From contig JAOTWS010000006.1 of assembly GCA_029862745.1 (NCBI GenBank), forward strand, positions 61,410 to 125,409: a DNA stretch of 64,000 bases. The letters are read 5' to 3'. Below are positions 56,487 to 64,000 of the stretch, piece after piece. Source of the stretch: Nitrosopumilus sp. (GTDB taxonomy: Archaea > Thermoproteota > Nitrososphaeria > Nitrososphaerales > Nitrosopumilaceae). The position numbers and the translations under genes are program-made. Positions within the stretch are counted from its first letter, which is position 1. Each line of letters starts with the position of its first letter. The notes beneath the pieces were generated by a model. It was not told where the DNA came from. It was given only the letters and a program-made list of their open reading frames with translations, and did no database searches.

Positions 56487-56646
56487 ACGTGCTCTGAGGT
56501 TAGACCTATTAAAGTTCAAACACATCAATCACAATCAAAAATCACGTATTCTCGCTTAAAATAATTCATTTAGATTTTTGTATGACTGTATTTTTCCTTT
56601 CATAAAGATAGTTTGATATTTAGGTATGCACTCCATTTTGAGATAT

Positions 56647-56814
56647 ATGGCAACCAAATCTAAAACCAAATCTACCACCAAATCTAAACCAAAGGCCAAG
56701 AAACCAAAAGCTAGTAAAAAAGTAAAAGCCAAGACTGAGTCCTATGACGATCTGTACAAAAAAATTACTGATCTGGAATCAAAAATCAATGATATTGAAA
56801 AAACAATGCCTTGA
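56647..56814 (+). CDS. Small Lys-rich protein with C-terminal coiled coil
   Basis: 55 residues from ATG 56647 (an ATG at 56626 adds seven). The first half is a histone-H1-like Lys/Ser/Thr/Pro tract with repeats of TKSK and KPKA; the second half is a short charged helix (DDLYKKITDLESKINDIEK). It probably binds nucleic acid and oligomerises. A related pattern appears in the truncated protein at the right edge. Confidence 0.55.
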   Translation: MATKSKTKSTTKSKPKAKKPKASKKVKAKTESYDDLYKKITDLESKINDIEKTMP

Positions 56815-57192
56815 TTATTCTTTGTACGTACACTTCAATTAGATCGGCAAAGTCTTGATTATCTGATGATGATGTATTTAGATCATGATTTATCAATAAT
56901 GTTAGATTCATTTGGACACAGATGATTTCAACTCACAAAAAATATCTAATACCTAACAAGAGGCACAAAAGCTGCTGAAGAAGTTTAGCAAAAAAACCAA
57001 CATAAAAACTAGCAGGAAACAAACCTAAACAAAAGTTCATTTGCTTGAAATCTAATCTGATTCGATATTCAATGAAATTAAAAATCATATCTGAAAAACG
57101 TTGATCTAACATCGATTTAGGGGGAGAGGCGTTCTAAAATTATCTTAGTCATAGGTCTAAATCATAAGAATACATCTAAACAGATCTTATTT
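56815..57192. other. AT-rich gap, nothing recognised
   Basis: About 380 bp. Several TGATGA triplets occur but without matching D boxes or terminal stems. Confidence 0.4.
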
Positions 57193-57444
57193 CTATCTAT
57201 TTTGCGATTTTTTTGTACTTCCTCTTTGTCGCCGAATCGATTCTACTAAAATGTCTTCCATTAGTGACAAATACAATTCGTTTGGCTTGCAGGTTTGATT
57301 ATGAGATAATAGTTTCTCACAATATTTCCTTTCCTCTAGGGTCAATTGTGAAGAACAAGAATAATTTTTCTCAATTGCCAAATCATACAAAAACAGATAA
57401 TATTCTTTTATGACCTCTTTGTCTCTCAAATCTTGCATGATCAT
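57193..57444 (-). CDS. Hypothetical 83-residue helical protein
   Basis: Charged helices with three Cys (YSCSSQLTLEERKYCEKLL, NQTCKPNEL) and a basic tail (RRQRGSTKKSQNR). No recognised motif. It is divergent from the Lrp gene by about 145 bp and may share control. Confidence 0.5.
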   Translation of the reverse strand: MIMQDLRDKEVIKEYYLFLYDLAIEKNYSCSSQLTLEERKYCEKLLSHNQTCKPNELYLSLMEDILVESIRRQRGSTKKSQNR

Positions 57445-57538
57445 TTTGTATCATGATATTATCACATGCAAACTATTTGGATTCTACCACACCTTTTCAT
57501 CTGTCAAAGTTCATGATTTGAATTTTTTAACAATTTTG

Positions 57539-57553
57539 GTTCAATTTTTGAAC
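57539..57553. promoter_or_regulatory. Palindrome upstream of the Lrp gene
   Basis: GTTCAA-TTT-TTGAAC, a perfect 6-bp inverted repeat with a 3-nt spacer, just upstream of the expected TATA position (about 57562). It could be an Lrp binding site for autoregulation, which is inference. Confidence 0.45.
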
Positions 57554-57589
57554 ACTTGGTAGTATCTTTACACATAGTAATCCCATGAC

Positions 57590-58198
57590 ATGACAATGAC
57601 AGAACCACTCACGCAGCAAAATAAAGAAATACTCATAGATGCAGTGGATAAACAGATCCTAAACCTGCTAATTGCAAACGCAAGAGACTCTACTAGAACA
57701 ATTGTAAAAAAACTTGCAGGAATGGGGACAAAAATGTCTGAGCGTGGAATAGGTAAAAGAATTGCAAGACTCGAAAAATTGGGGGTAATTCATGGTTACA
57801 CTACCATGGTAGATCTACATCAGGTCAACATGTCGATTTTACGTCTGATTACAATAAAATTCACATCTTCAAAAGACTATGTAACAAGATTGGCAGAGAT
57901 GAAAGATCATCTTGCAAATGCCCCATACTGTGACTTTTCGGCAAGAACCAACGGTAACATAGACTGGATTGAATTGAAATTCTTTAACAATCATGAACAA
58001 GCAAAACAAGAAGAAGATTTGTATCGTGCATGGTTTGGAGATATAATAGAAGATTATAGGTCGTATGATCTTGACATACATAAGATGGGTTGGCAATTAT
58101 TTGACGAGAATGACTTTGATAGATTTATCAAAAATACTTGTAAAAAAGAGGGAACAGAGATACACCCAAACATAACAAACGAAAAATCTAAAAAATAA
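57590..58198 (+). CDS. Lrp/AsnC-family transcription regulator
   Basis: 202 residues. The helix-turn-helix (about 18-68: VDKQILNLLIANARDSTRTIVKKL, SERGIGKRIARLEKLGVIHGYT) matches Lrp. The following domain (about 75-170) is RAM-like but without a clear ligand-binding motif, and a basic tail follows. It is longer than typical (about 150). It might control nearby genes or itself. Confidence 0.85.
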   Translation: MTMTEPLTQQNKEILIDAVDKQILNLLIANARDSTRTIVKKLAGMGTKMSERGIGKRIARLEKLGVIHGYTTMVDLHQVNMSILRLITIKFTSSKDYVTRLAEMKDHLANAPYCDFSARTNGNIDWIELKFFNNHEQAKQEEDLYRAWFGDIIEDYRSYDLDIHKMGWQLFDENDFDRFIKNTCKKEGTEIHPNITNEKSKK

Positions 58199-58587
58199 TC
58201 TTGAATGCAAATAATTTGATTGCATAGAATCAGTACATCACATTTGATTAACTGAGAATAAAAAATTTTTACATTCACGAATAAGGTATAATCTAGGCAT
58301 TAGTATTCAGAAGATAGATTATTTCGTGAATAACTTACTCAATTTTTGAATAAAATTAATCTAAAAAGTTAGATCTATCTCAAATACGTTTGACACCGTA
58401 CTTTCAATATGAGCACATACAACATACAAACAGTACATCATCCAAGAACACAAAAACAAAACTTGGACTAAAGGAATGAGTGATACATATCACATGGGCC
58501 AGATGAACGTAAACATTTGAATTATAATTTAGAGAAACCTAATTCTCTAACCTCAAAAAACCATTTCAAGAAATGGGTAAAAAATTT
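58199..58587. other. Spacer between convergent genes
   Basis: About 390 bp, AT-rich, no gene recognised. Confidence 0.4.
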
Positions 58588-59010
58588 CTATTGTAAAAAT
58601 TTTGGTAATTTTTTAATTAAACTTGCAATTGCTATTCTACCTGGGCCTATCGCCACTATTGAGAATACTGCTACAAGCATCACAAGATCCCATTCCCAAC
58701 CTCCCTGGGATACAAAGAATCCATTTTCCCATCTAACATGAAATATTGCACCCAATAAAATTATAGAAAATACTACCCCAGCAATTCTAGTAAAAATTCC
58801 TGTAATTAGAAACACTCCTCCAATAAACTCCGTTAATGCAATTGGAAGTTGTAATTCTGGAGGTACTCCTATTCCTACTAACCATTCTTGCCAAGTAGGA
58901 TCAAATTTCTTTAAACTGTGAACAATAAATATCGCACCAATTGAAGCACGAATTCCCCAATGAGTGATATCATGTAAGATGTTTTCATTCATCTTGATTT
59001 CAGTTAGCAT
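58588..59010 (-). CDS. DoxX-family membrane protein
   Basis: 140 residues with four membrane helices (about 18-35, 53-73, 78-97, 105-125). GIRASIGAIFIVHSLKKFD and LPIALTEFIGGVFLITGIFTRIAGVVF fit DoxX/DoxD-like proteins, some of which are quinone-linked thiosulfate oxidoreductase subunits. Role here unknown. A TATA-like CTTTTTAAGA (59031-59040) lies 26 bp before the ATG at 59010, supporting that start. Confidence 0.82.
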   Translation of the reverse strand: MLTEIKMNENILHDITHWGIRASIGAIFIVHSLKKFDPTWQEWLVGIGVPPELQLPIALTEFIGGVFLITGIFTRIAGVVFSIILLGAIFHVRWENGFFVSQGGWEWDLVMLVAVFSIVAIGPGRIAIASLIKKLPKFLQ

Positions 59011-59118
59011 TTTAAATTAAATTGAAAAATTTTCTTAAAAAGATTTATCCACTTTACATAGATTAATCTGAAATGAATTTGGTGGTTTTCTTAAATATAT
59101 TTATGAATTATTAAAACT

Positions 59119-59316
59119 ATGGGACAAGTCTGTACTGGATTGTGTAGTAGATTCAAACCTACTGGATTTAGAAATAATTTACGATACAAAATTGGTCAAA
59201 AGTGGTGTTCACTTTGTGCATTATTTTTCATGACTCAACAAAATACTTGTCCATGTTGTAAAACTAGATTAAGATCTAGTCCAAGGAGTAAAAAGGATGA
59301 AATGCAAAGAATGTAA
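59119..59316 (+). CDS. 65-residue Cys-rich protein
   Basis: MGQVCTGLCSRF, WCSLCALFF and TCPCCKTRL supply seven Cys in C-x3-C, C-x2-C and C-x-C-C groups, likely binding one or two metals, and the tail is basic. Its last 20 bp overlap the next Cys-rich gene in a different frame. Unrecognised. Confidence 0.6.
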   Translation: MGQVCTGLCSRFKPTGFRNNLRYKIGQKWCSLCALFFMTQQNTCPCCKTRLRSSPRSKKDEMQRM

Positions 59317-59449
59317 TCACGAAAAAGGAAAATGCGAGTGTCTCTGTTGCTGTTCTATTTCACAAATTGGATGCATATATTGCATTTTACCAGTTTTTGG
59401 ATATCGACAAATTAAAAAAATTATTAGAAAAATTAAAGATCCTGTTTAA
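59297..59449 (+). CDS. 50-residue Cys-rich microprotein overlapping the previous gene
   Basis: MKCKECNHEKGKCECLCCCS and a later CIYC carry ten Cys in 50 residues; a short hydrophobic stretch (IYCILPVFGY) and a basic tail (QIKKIIRKIKDP) follow. It may be a metallothionein-like or membrane-bound metal protein. It overlaps the preceding gene by 20 bp, so the two are translated from one mRNA. Confidence 0.55.
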   Translation: MKCKECNHEKGKCECLCCCSISQIGCIYCILPVFGYRQIKKIIRKIKDPV

Positions 59450-59851
59450 GTCCATTAATTTTTATGCAAATTTGATTTCTTTATTTTCATTTTTAATTTG
59501 AATGTGTAAGGATTGCAAACGCAAAAACTATTATCACTAATACATAAGATAGAACGTGATTGTGTTTTACACTGAAATTTATGATCTTAGAAATTAGGCG
59601 CACTTTATATTGAATCTTCACAAAATACACACGGCTACAAGACGCAAAAATTCATGAAATTTACAGAACATATAGAATACACAAAAAATAGAAATCACAT
59701 AATAAATAATTTGAATCTTTTATCCATACAAAGATAAATAATTTGATTCAATGAAGCCCATGGTTTTTGTAATGTTTTTAGACGTTAGTCTAATAGACAA
59801 CAGAATAAATTCACATGTGGTTTTAATAGAGAAAACAAATAACAGTATGAC
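59450..59851. other. AT-rich gap, nothing recognised
   Basis: About 400 bp with no gene or structured RNA seen. Confidence 0.4.
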
Positions 59852-59998
59852 ATGCCAAAAAGAGTAACCATAATGCTTGATGATGATTTGGTATCTAAGC
59901 TTCGAAAGATTCAGGCAGAACAAATCAAAAAATCAGAAGGCAGTATAAGTTTCACACATGTAATCAATGAAATGCTTAGAAAAGAACTGAAAGGCTAA
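59852..59998 (+). CDS. Ribbon-helix-helix (CopG-like) mini regulator
   Basis: 48 residues: MPKRVTIMLDDDLVSKLRKI followed by SISFTHVINEMLRKELKG. One beta strand (KRVTIML), a helix, a turn and a second helix form the RHH fold, which binds DNA as a dimer through the strand. No toxin gene is adjacent. The tandem repeat at 60011-60150 starts 13 bp after its stop. Confidence 0.75.
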   Translation: MPKRVTIMLDDDLVSKLRKIQAEQIKKSEGSISFTHVINEMLRKELKG

Positions 59999-60010
59999 AC
60001 CAAGTATTTT

Positions 60011-60150
60011 GTGTCAATATCTTGTAATTTCTATCTATGAGTATTAGAGAGTATGTGGCAATATCTTGTAATTTCTATCTATGAGTATTAGAGAGTATGT
60101 GTCAATATCTTGTAATTTCTATCTATGAGTATTAGAGAGTATGTGGCAAT
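60011..60150. repeat. 44-bp tandem repeat, three copies plus a partial fourth
   Basis: Units begin GTG[T/G]CAATATCTTGTAAT at 60011, 60055 and 60099; a fourth begins at 60143 and stops after 8 bp. Copies are identical except position 4, which alternates T, G, T, G. The period 44 is not a multiple of three, so it is not coding. The alternation suggests an 88-bp doubled unit. Lying just after an RHH gene, it might be a regulator-binding array; no spacers, so not CRISPR. Confidence 0.9.
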
Positions 60151-60482
60151 CTCTAAAAAAGTTGGACTATAAATTCTAAGTTCTCAATCGTATTTTAAAA
60201 GATAGCAGTATTGATTATTCATCTTAATGGAGGTTTGTGCAAGACTAGAATATGTGGACTGGGAATTTAGCGGGGTTTTTAAGCCTAATGCTATTCTTAT
60301 GACAAATATTTTTTGAGTTTAGATAAGATGAATCGCAGGGTAGCATACTTATAAAAAAAATAACATGGATCGATAAGATCATATTTCTTATGGATCTAGC
60401 CCAAATCCTTTGTTTTGTTTAATTTTTTTTGTTTCTTTTTTCTACCAAGAGTTAAATAGAAATTCTAAAGGATGAAGATCAC
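60151..60482. other. Gap before mqnC
   Basis: About 330 bp, AT-rich, no gene recognised; contains the mqnC promoter region. Confidence 0.4.
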
Positions 60483-61607
60483 TTGAGTCAAACTACTGAA
60501 CAGATACAAAAAAGTGATATCAAAGATATTTTAGAAAATTCTCTTAAGGGAAAAAGACCTGAACCTGAAGACTGTCTAAGACTTTTAGAGTCTAACGATG
60601 TTCACCTTATGGGTCTTGTTTCGGGGCATCTTACAAGAAAGCAGTTTGGCAAAAAGGCATCATTTGTAAACAACATTATTTTGAATTATACCAATGTCTG
60701 CATCACTGATTGTAAGTTTTGTGCATTTTATAGATCTCCTGGTGCTGAAGATTCCTATACTTTAACTCTTGATCAGATTGAATCTAGAGTAAAAACTGCA
60801 TATGACATGTTTAAGATCCGACAAGTTTTGATTCAGGGCGGACATAATCCAAATTTGAAGATTGAATATTATGAAAATGCATTTAGAATGATTCGTAAGA
60901 AATTTCCGGAAGTTGGAGTTCATGGTTTATCAACGTCAGAAATTGACATGATTGCAAAAGTTGAAAAATCATCTACAAAAGAAATTTTATCTAGATTAAA
61001 AGATGCAGGTCTACAATCAATTCCAGGTGCAGGAGCTGAGATATTAACTGACTCTGTTAAAGAAATTATCAGTCCAAAGAAAATTTCCAGTGATGCTTGG
61101 ATTAAAATTATGGATGAAGCACATTTCCTTGGAATTCCATCTTCTGCAACAATGATGTATGGTCATGTTGAAAACAATAATGATATTGTTGAACATTTTT
61201 ACAAACTTGTAAGACTTCAAGAAAAAACTAAAGGATTCATGGCATTCATTCCATGGAATTTTGAACCAAACAACACTTTGATGCATGAAGAAGGAATTGT
61301 TGAATATGGAACAGGTGGAATCCAATTATTGAAAATGATTGCAATATCTAGATTGGTTTTTGATGGATTAATCCCACACATTCAATCTTCATGGCTAACT
61401 AATGGTGTAGGTATGGCTCAATTAGCATTACAATATGGAGCAGATGATTTTGGCGGGACTCTTATTGGCGAAGAAGTTGTTTCATGTACAGGAGCACGTT
61501 CCACTGAACTTACGGACAAAATAATCATAGATGCAATTCATCAAATTGGCTACCAAGTAGAAGAGAGGGATAACTTTTACAATCATGTTGCCGTCTATAA
61601 TCCATAA
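60483..61607 (+). CDS. mqnC: Radical SAM dehypoxanthine futalosine cyclase (MqnC-like)
   Basis: 374 residues from TTG 60483. The cluster motif CITDCKFCAFYR (C-x3-C-x2-C) is followed by LIQGGHNPNLKIEYYENAF, GAGAEILTDSVKEIISPKK, ATMMYGHVE and QSSWLTNG. These fit MqnC of the futalosine menaquinone route better than CofH. It closes the spiro ring of the quinone precursor. It converges on the ubiD-like gene with a 13-bp overlap; together they support menaquinone synthesis. Confidence 0.85.
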   Translation: MSQTTEQIQKSDIKDILENSLKGKRPEPEDCLRLLESNDVHLMGLVSGHLTRKQFGKKASFVNNIILNYTNVCITDCKFCAFYRSPGAEDSYTLTLDQIESRVKTAYDMFKIRQVLIQGGHNPNLKIEYYENAFRMIRKKFPEVGVHGLSTSEIDMIAKVEKSSTKEILSRLKDAGLQSIPGAGAEILTDSVKEIISPKKISSDAWIKIMDEAHFLGIPSSATMMYGHVENNNDIVEHFYKLVRLQEKTKGFMAFIPWNFEPNNTLMHEEGIVEYGTGGIQLLKMIAISRLVFDGLIPHIQSSWLTNGVGMAQLALQYGADDFGGTLIGEEVVSCTGARSTELTDKIIIDAIHQIGYQVEERDNFYNHVAVYNP

Positions 61608-63037
61608 TCTGACCATTTAGAATCTACTAAGTTCTTTGTTTTATCATCAACCTTGACTATTTTTTGAATTTCTCTCTCATATCCCTCTTCTTTTGTTTTT
61701 TGGGTTGCATCAATTCCCATCTTAGAACCTAGATTTACAAATGGTGATGCAGGATCGAGTGTATCTGTAGGAGTGTTGTTAATGATGAGAGTATCTCGTG
61801 ACGGATCTGCCCTTGTAGTAATAGCCCAGATCACATCATTGATATCGTGAACGTTGATGTCTTCATCTACGACTACAAACATCTTTGTTAATGAAAGTTG
61901 TCCCATACCCCATAAACCCATCATTACTTTTTTTGCTTGACCTGGATATCTTTTTTTGATCGATATGATGGCAAATCCTTGGAACCATCCTGCGGCTGGC
62001 ATACTAAAGTCAATTACCTCTGGATGGAACATTTGGATTAGTGGTAAAAATGAACGTTCAATTACTTTTCCAATGTATGCATCTTCAAGAATAGGTTTTC
62101 CAACTACCGTTGTAACATACACTGGTTTTTTTCTGCGCATAATTCCAGTTAATGTGAATGTTGGGTATGGTTCGATTGGTGTGTAATATCCTGTATGATC
62201 TCCAAAAGGTCCTTCATCCCTAATATCCACTGGGTCCACATACCCTTCTAAAACAATTTCTGCATTTGCAGGAACATCCAAATCAATTGTTTTACATTTT
62301 ACAGTCTTAATTCCTTCTTTTCTTGTAATCCCTGCAAACAAGTACTTATCCAATCCTTCAGGTACTGGCGCAATTGATGAAAATATTGTTGCAGGATCAC
62401 CTCCAATGATTATGGCTGCTGGAATTTTTTCACCTTTGTCTTTTGAAATATCGCTGTGATGAGCTCCTCTCTTATGTTTTTGCCAATGCATTAATGCATG
62501 TGTTTTATCAATTATTTGTATTCTATATACTCCTAGATTTCTTACTCCTGTTTCAGGATGTTTGGTTGCAACTAATCCCAGAGTAATGAATCTACCTGCG
62601 TCATGTGGCCAGGATTTTAGAATTGGTATATTATCAAATGTTGCATCATTTGATGTTATTTCAGTTACTGGTCCACTTGTTTCTGATTTTGGAAATGATG
62701 CAGTCATCTTTGAAAGTTCTGGGAGTTTTTTAATTTTATTTAGTAATCCTGAGGGAATATCCATTTTTGTCATATCTACAATACGTTTACCTATTTCTGT
62801 AAAATCTGTCATTTCCAACCCAATCTCCAATCGCCTCACAGATCCAAATGCATTTCCTAATACTGGCATGTCATATCCTTTTACATTTTGGAAAAGAATT
62901 GCAGGACCGTTAGAATACATTCCTCTTCTTAATATTTCTGCAATTTCTAAATCAGAGTCAACCTCAGTTTCCACTCTCTTTAATTCTCCATATTTTTCAA
63001 GTTCTGTGATGAATCCATGTATGTCTTCTATTGTCAC
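61595..63037 (-). CDS. ubiD: UbiD-family prenylated-FMN decarboxylase
   Basis: 480 residues. The N-terminal region ends GNAFGSVRRLEIGL; the middle has THALMHWQKHKRGAHH and AAIIIGGDPATIFSSIAPVP, then EIVLEGYVDP, EGPFGDHTGYY (catalytic Glu-containing E-G-P-F-G-D-H) and a helical end. UbiD enzymes decarboxylate aromatic acids with prFMN. In futalosine pathways a UbiD homologue (MqnL/MqnM type) removes the naphthoate carboxyl, which fits the mqnC neighbour. The UbiX prenyltransferase is not in the window. Confidence 0.85.
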   Translation of the reverse strand: MTIEDIHGFITELEKYGELKRVETEVDSDLEIAEILRRGMYSNGPAILFQNVKGYDMPVLGNAFGSVRRLEIGLEMTDFTEIGKRIVDMTKMDIPSGLLNKIKKLPELSKMTASFPKSETSGPVTEITSNDATFDNIPILKSWPHDAGRFITLGLVATKHPETGVRNLGVYRIQIIDKTHALMHWQKHKRGAHHSDISKDKGEKIPAAIIIGGDPATIFSSIAPVPEGLDKYLFAGITRKEGIKTVKCKTIDLDVPANAEIVLEGYVDPVDIRDEGPFGDHTGYYTPIEPYPTFTLTGIMRRKKPVYVTTVVGKPILEDAYIGKVIERSFLPLIQMFHPEVIDFSMPAAGWFQGFAIISIKKRYPGQAKKVMMGLWGMGQLSLTKMFVVVDEDINVHDINDVIWAITTRADPSRDTLIINNTPTDTLDPASPFVNLGSKMGIDATQKTKEEGYEREIQKIVKVDDKTKNLVDSKWSDYGL

Positions 63038-63151
63038 AAATCATCTGAAGTCCGTTCAAGTATAAGCTTAACTCGTTTTCAAGAAAAACATATTTTATTA
63101 AAATTCTTTTAAGAACTGTTTTTTAATTATTATTTTAAACCAAAAGCAATA

Positions 63152-63382
63152 GTGACAAATACAAAATGTGCAGTTTGTAATGGAAATGGAATTATAGAAT
63201 TACTTGGTTCTGAATGTCCTTTTTGTAATGGAACTGGAGAACCAAATAAATCTGCTAAATCATATTTTAAATCCCACATCTGCCAGTGTGTTTTGCTTGA
63301 TAGAAAAAGATGTCCTTTGTGTGGAAAGCGATGTCATCATGATACTCCCAATAAACCTAAAATTCTATTAAATTCAGAATAG
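63152..63382 (+). CDS. Small Cys-rich zinc protein with DnaJ-like knuckles
   Basis: 76 residues from GTG 63152. CAVCNGNGI and CPFCNGTGE are C-x2-C-x-G-x-G knuckles as in the DnaJ central domain; CQC and CPLCGKRCHH follow. It may bind two or three Zn2+. No J or substrate domain is present. Function unknown. Confidence 0.65.
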   Translation: MTNTKCAVCNGNGIIELLGSECPFCNGTGEPNKSAKSYFKSHICQCVLLDRKRCPLCGKRCHHDTPNKPKILLNSE

Positions 63383-63383
63383 T

Positions 63384-63758
63384 CTACATTGGTGGTAGTT
63401 CAGTTTTTTTATCATGTCCACCTGAACCAAATTTACAATAAAAACATAATTCTGATTCCATATATTTTAACTGTTCAATTTGAATTGCCCCAAGTTTTAG
63501 AGCAATCTTTGTAAGAATTTTGTATTTTAATGGCATCGCAGGGATCACTTCTTCTAGGTAAACTTTGTAATGATCTGGACAAAACTTGAGAGTGACCTTT
63601 GATGGTTCTTTGCCTTTTTGATTTACTTGTTTTGTAAAATTGATCTGTTCTCTAATGTATTCATGTTTTGGACATGGACAATCTTTCCCTCCAGGATGTT
63701 TGTAAGCTGGTATATTCTTCCAATCAAACTCAGGGTATTCTTTTTCAAAATCATCCAT
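63384..63758 (-). CDS. Hypothetical 124-residue protein with Cys motifs
   Basis: Soluble, with CPCPKHEY (about 27-34), a later FCPDHYK and CFYCKFGSGGHD near the end: Cys/His that might bind metal. A helical middle (MPLKYKILTKIALKL) separates them. Unrecognised. It converges on the DnaJ-knuckle gene, one base from its stop. Confidence 0.6.
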   Translation of the reverse strand: MDDFEKEYPEFDWKNIPAYKHPGGKDCPCPKHEYIREQINFTKQVNQKGKEPSKVTLKFCPDHYKVYLEEVIPAMPLKYKILTKIALKLGAIQIEQLKYMESELCFYCKFGSGGHDKKTELPPM

Positions 63759-63854
63759 AAACAGAGTATGTTATTTATGCATATAAAACTTGATCAAGAC
63801 TAATTGTGGTAATCAACCCAAATGTACATAAACCCCGGATTATTCAAACAGACT

Positions 63855-64000
63855 ATGGCAGCTGCTAAAAAGCTAGGAAAACAAGATCTTGAAGACAAGA
63901 TTGCCAAATTAGAAGCAAAATTAAGTGAACTTTCTACTAAGTTAGAGGAAAAGCCAGCTGAGGTAAAGCCAGCTGAGGTAAAGCCAGCTGAGGTAAAGCC
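63855..64000 (+). CDS. Truncated Lys-rich coiled-coil protein with KPAEV repeats
   Basis: Open from ATG 63855 to the right edge (an ATG at 63822 is an alternative). It begins MAAAKKLGKQDLEDKIAKLE, a charged helix with heptads to about residue 32, then the pentapeptide KPAEV three times. The pattern of a charged helix and a Lys-rich repeat mirrors the 55-residue protein at 56647, order reversed. Partial, so function cannot be given. Confidence 0.55.
   Translation, partial: MAAAKKLGKQDLEDKIAKLEAKLSELSTKLEEKPAEVKPAEVKPAEVK
63951..64000 (+). repeat. 15-bp tandem repeat encoding KPAEV
   Basis: The unit AAGCCAGCTGAGGTA runs at 63951, 63966 and 63981, and a fourth begins at 63996 and is cut by the edge. 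The copies are identical, so the array is young and may vary in number between strains. Confidence 0.9.

Noticed and set aside
56815..57192. C/D sRNA suggested by TGATGATGATG
   Set aside because: No CTGA at suitable distance and no terminal stem.
60011..60150. CRISPR array
   Set aside because: Units are directly adjacent with no unique spacers.

Overview
The window comes from an AT-rich archaeal chromosome, almost certainly a marine ammonia-oxidising thaumarchaeon of the Nitrosopumilus type. This is inferred from gene content: archaeal information-processing genes (exosome Rrp4/Rrp41/Rrp42, KEOPS Pcc1, prefoldin, eL43, eL18, uL13, uS9, eS24, eS31, aIF1A, aIF5A, SRP54, Pus10, Nob1-like), more than one TFB locus, an archaeal shikimate pathway that starts from an aldolase-type ADH synthase and uses a GHMP shikimate kinase, a PEFG-type surface-sorting motif, and many short, closely packed genes whose TATA boxes lie about 26 bp before the start codon (leaderless style). 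No insertion sequence, CRISPR array, rRNA or replication origin was seen.

Layout. 1-16.7 kb: a truncated secreted FG-GAP protein, a CBS-TrkH potassium transporter, ferritin, a CorA-like channel with an extra membrane domain, a decayed TFB pseudogene beside a second broken reading frame, a CPA2 antiporter, a box C/D sRNA, a 35-codon zinc-finger gene preceded by a perfect palindrome, a coiled-coil protein, and a surface/GT2 gene pair sharing a duplicated domain. Then a zinc-ferredoxin-like protein and a rhodanese. 16.8-26.6 kb: NAD kinase, Nob1-like, second rhodanese, XPF nuclease, the exosome-ribosome operon, the Rpo3-eL18-uL13-uS9 operon, aIF1A and a cold-shock protein. 26.6-38.8 kb: intron-containing tRNA-Tyr, aIF5A, Dph6, SRP54, Pus10, an intact TFB, eS24/eS31, and long AT-rich gaps with micro-genes and a second possible C/D sRNA.

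38.8-56.5 kb is metabolic: phosphoglycerate mutase, a GalT-like enzyme, a GNA1-like acetyltransferase with a sugar nucleotidyltransferase, ThiDN and ThiC, then a minus-strand aromatic amino-acid cluster running from ADH synthase to prephenate dehydrogenase. Inside this cluster, between aroA and aroC, lies an 84-nt GC-rich element that folds into a three-way junction with a GAAA tetraloop and a T-run after it. It is the best candidate here for an undescribed RNA. 56.5-64 kb holds an Lrp regulator with a palindrome upstream, DoxX, overlapping Cys-rich micro-genes, a mini RHH regulator followed by three 44-bp tandem repeats, MqnC and UbiD homologues (menaquinone pathway), and a truncated Lys/Pro/Glu-repeat protein at the right edge.

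Functional threads: central translation and RNA decay, aromatic amino-acid synthesis, thiamine, UDP-GlcNAc precursors and surface glycans, and menaquinone. A recurring theme is very small Cys/His proteins, eight of which are listed. All functions are assigned from sequence reading alone; no database search was possible.
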